From Hymenobacter jejuensis (GTDB lineage Bacteria; Bacteroidota; Bacteroidia; Cytophagales; Hymenobacteraceae): a stretch of 64,000 nucleotides of DNA. Shown piece by piece: positions 60,087 through 64,000 of the stretch; positions within the stretch are counted from its first letter, which is position 1; each line of letters opens with the position of its first letter. The stretch is taken from NCBI RefSeq assembly GCF_006337165.1, contig NZ_CP040896.1, positions 4,092,001 to 4,156,000 of the forward strand. The letters run 5' to 3'. Position numbers and translations under genes: made by a program. A model generated the notes under the pieces. That model was given only the letters and a program-made list of their open reading frames with translations, had not been told where the DNA came from and searched no databases.

Positions 60087-61862
60087 CTCCGTTTCCTTCA
60101 GGAGTTGCCGCCGGTAATTTGCTAGGATAGTAGTTTTCAGAATAAAGCCGATGTAGCGGCCCTGATTGAGCACGGGCAGCGCCCAGGCATCTACCTGCTC
60201 CATGCAGCGCAGCGTGTCCAGCATGGTATCGTCGGTATTGACCACGGCGGGCGGCTCGCTCATCAGGTCGCGGACGCGCGTGGTTGTGTAGTGCTCGTCG
60301 TCGAAGAGGGCATCGCGCACCGTATCCAGGGTTACGATTCCGGCGAGGTGCCCGTCGTCATCAACCACTGGAAACAGGTTGCGCGTGGCGTGCCGGAAGA
60401 CGGTCACCAAGTCGCCGAGGGTGCTGTCGGGGTGCACGGGCACAAAATCGGTTTGTACCAACGCCAGCAAATCGAGCTGTGAAAGCAGGCCGCGGTCGCG
60501 GTCGGCGTGCATATACACGCCGCGCTTCACGAGTTTGCGGGTATAAACCGAGTACGGCTCGAAGTAGCGCGTCACCAGATACGAGCTGGATGCCACCACC
60601 ATCAAGGGCACGAAAAGCGCGTAACCGCCGGTAATCTCCGCGATGAGGAAGATGGCCGTCAGTGGGGCGTGAATAACGCCCGCCAACATGCCCGCCATGC
60701 CCAGCACGATGAAATGCACTTCCGAAATCGGGTACACGCCGCTCATGTTAATCAGCCGGGCGTAAATGAAGCCGGCCAGCGCCCCCACAAATAACGACGA
60801 GCCAAACATGCCGCCATTGCCCCCCGAGCCCACCGTAATGGTGGTGGCCACCACCTTCAGCAGCATACTGCCCACGGCCACCACCAGCACCAGCCAGATG
60901 CTCTCGTCGCGGTACACCGAAAACAGCGACCCATCGACGAGGTGTGAGGCTTGGCCGCTGAGCAACAGCTGCACGATATTGTAGCCTTCACCGTAAAGCG
61001 GCGGGAAAATAAACACCAGCAAGCCCAGCGCCAAGCCTCCCAGCAGCACCTTGCGGAAGTTGCCCTGCCAGCGTTCAAACAGCTTTTCGGCTGCGAAATA
61101 CACCCGAATCATGTATACCGAAAGCAGGGCCGTAAACAAGCCCAGCATAACGTAAAACGGGATGCCCTCGACCGGCCAGCTCGTGGTAATCAGCACGAAC
61201 GGCTGCCCGGCGTACAGCGCTTTCGAGACCACGGTGGCCGTGGCAGAAGAAATCAATAAGGGAATAAAAAACGGCGCCGACAGCTCCGACAAAATCACTT
61301 CCACCGCAAACAGCACGCCCGCAATGGGGCTGTTGAAAATGGCCGCCACGCCCGCCGCCGCTCCGCACCCCACCAGTAGGCGCCGCTCGCGCCGCCCGAT
61401 GCGCAGGATGCGCGCCAGGTTGGAGCCAATGGCAGAACCCGTTACCGAAATCGGGGCCTCCAAACCTGCCGAGCCCCCGAAAGTAACTGTGAGATAAGAG
61501 CTTATAAGCTGCGAATACAGCTTGCTGCGGGGTACCACGCTGCCTTGGCGGGCGATGTTATAAATAATAGGTCCAATGCCGCGGCTCAGGTTGCCGCCCA
61601 GAAAGTACTGCGTAAATAGCACCGAAAGCCCGATCCCGATGATTGGGTACAGGGAAAGGGTGAATACTCGGTATTGCTCTGGTACCCAAGTATTTAGCAA
61701 GTCCTGGGTGTGGTGTACCGACGTTTTCAGCAGCACAGCGGCCAGGCCCGCCAGCAATCCCACCATGACGCTCAGGATGATCAGGTAGACCCGGTCGTTG
61801 ATGTGCCGGAGGCGCCACAGCAGCAACGGGTTGAGCACACGGTGGAAGGTACGTCTGGGCAT
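60084..61862 (-). CDS. ClC-family chloride channel/transporter with CBS domains
   Basis: 592 aa. Conserved ClC blocks: GSAGLEAPISVTGSAIGS (gating Glu in GLEAP), GSGGNGGMFGSSLFVGA near the selectivity region and PLTAIFLIAEITGGY. After about residue 440 two CBS domains follow (DFVPVHPDSTLGDLVTVFRH, DGHLAGIVTLDTVRDALF; then RVRDLMSEPPAVVNTDDTML). Membrane-embedded homodimer exchanging Cl- for protons or conducting Cl-; the CBS pair probably senses adenine nucleotides. The motif GLEAP departs from the usual GREGP/GKEGP. Neighbour of the antiporter and MscS, consistent with an ion-homeostasis cluster. Confidence 0.94.
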   Translation of the reverse strand: MPRRTFHRVLNPLLLWRLRHINDRVYLIILSVMVGLLAGLAAVLLKTSVHHTQDLLNTWVPEQYRVFTLSLYPIIGIGLSVLFTQYFLGGNLSRGIGPIIYNIARQGSVVPRSKLYSQLISSYLTVTFGGSAGLEAPISVTGSAIGSNLARILRIGRRERRLLVGCGAAAGVAAIFNSPIAGVLFAVEVILSELSAPFFIPLLISSATATVVSKALYAGQPFVLITTSWPVEGIPFYVMLGLFTALLSVYMIRVYFAAEKLFERWQGNFRKVLLGGLALGLLVFIFPPLYGEGYNIVQLLLSGQASHLVDGSLFSVYRDESIWLVLVVAVGSMLLKVVATTITVGSGGNGGMFGSSLFVGALAGFIYARLINMSGVYPISEVHFIVLGMAGMLAGVIHAPLTAIFLIAEITGGYALFVPLMVVASSSYLVTRYFEPYSVYTRKLVKRGVYMHADRDRGLLSQLDLLALVQTDFVPVHPDSTLGDLVTVFRHATRNLFPVVDDDGHLAGIVTLDTVRDALFDDEHYTTTRVRDLMSEPPAVVNTDDTMLDTLRCMEQVDAWALPVLNQGRYIGFILKTTILANYRRQLLKETE

Positions 61863-61988
61863 CGGGCGCGGAACAAGGACGCGTTATACCTGAGGCTTGG
61901 GCAAGCTTCTGCCGCTCAAGGTATAGCAATGAAGATGAAAGGCAAGTGAGCTACACCGCGCGGTCTGCAAAAAGCGTGCGAGGCAGGT

Positions 61989-62816
61989 TTACTGCACCGT
62001 AGCCGGCTGAGCAAAACCGGCTTCTAGCAGCTTGCTTCGGATCTCTTTCATCAGGTCGCTTTTGAGCTCAAGCACTTGCCGACGGTAGTCTTCCGAAAAT
62101 GTCCAGAAATACACGCGCAGGTCGGCGGTGGTGCCAGTGCTTTTTTCGAGGGTGATGTAATTGACGTGCTCCTCGGTGCTGGCGACATCTTTTTTACTAT
62201 TGACATAGTTGATAATCAAGTCAATAGCCCGGTCGGGGTTGGGGTCGGGGCTGTAGTCGAGGCTCACCAGGAAATCCTGCCGGATGTAGCCGTCGCGGGT
62301 GAAGTTGACGAGCGGCTCGCGCAGCACCATGGCATTGGGCAGATAGATATGCTTACCGTCGAACGTTTTGATAAGCGTGGTGCGTAGGTTGAGCGCCTCC
62401 ACATGGCCCAGTAAGTCCTTGATTTGCACCGTGTCGTGGATGCGAAAGGGCCTATTGAACGCCAGCACCACGCCCGCCAGAAAGTTTTCGGCGATGTCTT
62501 TCAGAGCGAAGCCCACGATGAATGCCGAGAGGCCGGCGCCCGCCACCAGCCCCGTCACCACTCCCGACATGCCGACCACCTGCATGGCCAGCAGCACCCC
62601 GGCCAGCAACAGCACCCACTTGCTCAGGCGGGTCAGAAATTCGGCCAGCAATGCGTCGTGCGACTGCCGCTGGAGCCGCCGGCCCACCACCGTACTGATG
62701 CGGTTGGCAATAAATATCGTCAGCGATACTACTACTAAAGCAATTAACAGCTTGGGTGCCAGGTATAAGAACTGTTCCCAGTAATCAGAAAGTACGCGTT
62801 GCAAGTCGTGAACCAT
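61989..62816 (-). CDS. MscS-family mechanosensitive ion channel
   Basis: 275 aa, short MscS form with one or two N-terminal helices (KLLIALVVVSLTIFIANRIS), the pore helix GLVAGAGLSAFIVGFALKDIAENFLAG with the Gly/Ala pattern of TM3, and the beta-domain FRIHDTVQIKDLLGHVEALNLRTTLIK followed by YLPNAMVLREPLVNFTRDG. It opens under membrane tension to release solutes in hypo-osmotic shock. Just upstream of the ClC gene. Near its 3' third a hairpin (arms 62198-62205 and 62220-62227) encloses the core TTGATAATCAA in frame. Confidence 0.92.
   Translation of the reverse strand: MVHDLQRVLSDYWEQFLYLAPKLLIALVVVSLTIFIANRISTVVGRRLQRQSHDALLAEFLTRLSKWVLLLAGVLLAMQVVGMSGVVTGLVAGAGLSAFIVGFALKDIAENFLAGVVLAFNRPFRIHDTVQIKDLLGHVEALNLRTTLIKTFDGKHIYLPNAMVLREPLVNFTRDGYIRQDFLVSLDYSPDPNPDRAIDLIINYVNSKKDVASTEEHVNYITLEKSTGTTADLRVYFWTFSEDYRRQVLELKSDLMKEIRSKLLEAGFAQPATVQ
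62198..62227. repeat. Palindrome core inside the MscS coding sequence
   Basis: CTATTGAC (62198-62205) is the exact inverse of GTCAATAG (62220-62227); the family core TTGATAATCAA is at 62209-62219. Encodes AIDLIINYVN on the minus strand. Confidence 0.6.
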
Positions 62817-62891
62817 AGAGCAGGATAAGGTAAGCCACGGGCCTGCATACCACCTGCAAGCCCTTCGGAGCTAACGATGTACGCGCAAAAA

Positions 62892-62930
62892 GGGGCGAAG
62901 GGTTGAGCCATGAGCCAAACCCTTCGCCCC
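62892..62930 (-). terminator. Terminator of the GH1-like gene
   Basis: GGGGCGAAGGGTTG pairs almost perfectly with CAAACCCTTCGCCCC; on the minus strand it is followed by TTTTT. About 45 nt beyond the stop. Confidence 0.75.
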
Positions 62931-62974
62931 CGGAAAATTATCGGATGTTAGATAAATTATTGGCTATGAGACGA

Positions 62975-64000
62975 TTATGGTTCGACTGACGCTACATTGG
63001 CTGGTGCCGTCGAGTGGTCTTGCTGAGCTTTTTGGGCTTGGTCTTGTTTTTCCTGCGCCCATTCTTCGTTGCTTTCGCTGGGCATGATGATGGGCACTTG
63101 CAGGCACACGCTTTGGGCCGGCAACACCTGCCGCCAGTCCTTGATCAACTGCTTATAGGCTTCCCCAACGGGTCGAATTTTACGGTCTAAATCGAAGAGA
63201 CCCAAGGGATTGACCTTGCCGTTGTTTTCGCGCAGCGCCGTATCCCAATCCACCTGATCGGTGAGGGAGTACCACGTAAAGCCCACGATGGGCACACCGT
63301 CGTTGCGTACGCGTAGTACGTTGGCCCATTCTTTCCAGAGCCAATTTACGGCCTCGTCGCCGCAGGGACCCTGCCACAAGTTGGTTTCGGTGTGCATGAC
63401 GGGCAGCCGGTAGCGGTCGTGGTATTGGCGCGTAATAACGTGATAGCCAAATACTTCGCCTGCGGCGCGAGTAGTGCCGTCGGCACACACACGGTGCTCG
63501 TTGGTGCGGTAGTAGTCGTTGCCCATGATGCACTGGTGCTTGAGGTTGTTCTTCAGAAAGAAGTGGTATTCCTCGCGCGTCATGCCATTGTCCATCAGGT
63601 ATTCGTACATCTCCGAATCGACGCGGCGGCCGTAGTTCAGGTCGAGCGACAAAAACCGGCGGGAGTTCATTAGCTCCGCAGGTCGGATGGCGGCCGGGTT
63701 TTCGGCGTGAAAATATTCCGACGATTCGCTCTGGATAAAGATGGAATCGGGGCGCACTTTGGCAATGGCGCGCATAGCCAACACGTTGGCTTTCACGATA
63801 TTCTTGAGTGCCGTTACAAAGCTCTGGTCGGAGTGGAGCTGCTCATTCCACCACCCAAACAACGCCGAAAACTCCGCGCAGATGTACATCTCATTGACAG
63901 GCGTGTAGAGTTGTACCCACGGGTAGCGCTTCGCAAAATCGCAGGCATACCCCGCGAACAGAACTGGAAAATCGGGGTTTTGGAAATTGCCAATCCAGTC
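62975..64000 (-). CDS. Family 1-like glycosylhydrolase, C-terminal part (partial)
   Basis: At least 341 residues of a minus-strand gene that enters from the right edge (open frame to 64000). RYPWVQLYTPVNEMYICAEFS contains the GH1 acid/base block (NE, compare TFNEP) and RLPVMHTETNLW holds the nucleophile Glu in T-E-N. A terminal VGEAYKQLIKDW and a charged Lys/Gln-rich tail (about last 35 residues) follow. It looks like a beta-glycosidase of clan GH-A, close to GH1; cofactor-free retaining hydrolysis is expected, substrate unknown. The N-terminus is missing and no neighbours on the right are visible. Confidence 0.75.
   Translation of the reverse strand, partial: DWIGNFQNPDFPVLFAGYACDFAKRYPWVQLYTPVNEMYICAEFSALFGWWNEQLHSDQSFVTALKNIVKANVLAMRAIAKVRPDSIFIQSESSEYFHAENPAAIRPAELMNSRRFLSLDLNYGRRVDSEMYEYLMDNGMTREEYHFFLKNNLKHQCIMGNDYYRTNEHRVCADGTTRAAGEVFGYHVITRQYHDRYRLPVMHTETNLWQGPCGDEAVNWLWKEWANVLRVRNDGVPIVGFTWYSLTDQVDWDTALRENNGKVNPLGLFDLDRKIRPVGEAYKQLIKDWRQVLPAQSVCLQVPIIMPSESNEEWAQEKQDQAQKAQQDHSTAPANVASVEP

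Noticed and set aside
1..64000. CRISPR array, retron, rRNA operon, IS transposase
   Set aside because: No regularly spaced repeats of CRISPR size, no reverse transcriptase motif, no rRNA sequence and no transposase-like frame were seen.

Overview
The window looks like the chromosome of a Bacteroidota member of the Cytophagales, most like Hymenobacter. The basis is GC-rich coding DNA with AT-rich gene ends, promoter -7 boxes of the form TAnnTTTG with few Shine-Dalgarno sites, and a gene set typical of the group (MutS2, TIGR02757, SUI1-like factor, FucP-type sugar transporter, GH95, DUF4112, SseB, M90-SEC-C). The genus is an inference from protein style.

Layout. 1-3.1 kb: a glycan-utilisation fragment (end of a DUF4861-like protein, a LacI regulator, a GH43 lipoprotein). 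3.1-18.5 kb: an accessory island on the 3' side of a tRNA-Glu. It holds two unassigned genes, a G-rich repeat block, a putative replication protein with family-A-polymerase-like motifs, a complete type I restriction-modification operon (hsdM-hsdS-hsdR plus a YgjP-type metallopeptidase), a Rep_trans-like replication initiator and an excisionase-like HTH protein. I see no integrase and no second att copy. 18.5-37.8 kb: housekeeping genes (gapA, lipid kinase, SUI1 factor, kdsB, LysM/RlpA-like protein, an SRA-HNH-like gene, TIGR02757, mutS2, murB, acyltransferase, sugar transporter, RNA methyltransferase, copper four-helix protein, recQ, LexA-like regulator, pirin). 37.9-42.7 kb: a three-gene minus-strand glycan operon (GH95, a GH43-like five-blade propeller enzyme, a CE12-like esterase) suited to rhamnogalacturonan or fucosylated glycans. 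42.9-62.8 kb: peptidases, a small AT-hook protein next to a 0.9-kb AT-rich gene desert, an LMW-PTP-like gene lacking a canonical start, a DEAD-box helicase, BrkB, DUF2062, SseB, a lipoprotein-SCO-cytochrome c operon, an aldo/keto reductase, a diadenylate-cyclase-domain protein with a long N-terminal sensor-like region, a flavoprotein, a cation/proton antiporter, a ClC channel and MscS. 63-64 kb: the C-terminal part of a GH1-like glycosidase running off the window.

The least expected signals are these. (1) A roughly 25-bp AT-rich palindrome (left half TAACTATTTGAT, right half ATCAAATAGTTA) recurs about a dozen times, nearly always at or just after stop codons, and sometimes supplies the stop codon itself. 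(2) A second palindrome family sits in convergent gaps. (3) The island encodes a polymerase-like protein beside G-rich repeats. (4) HsdM begins with a sliding-clamp-like QLDLF motif. All functional statements are read from sequence motifs; no database search was run.
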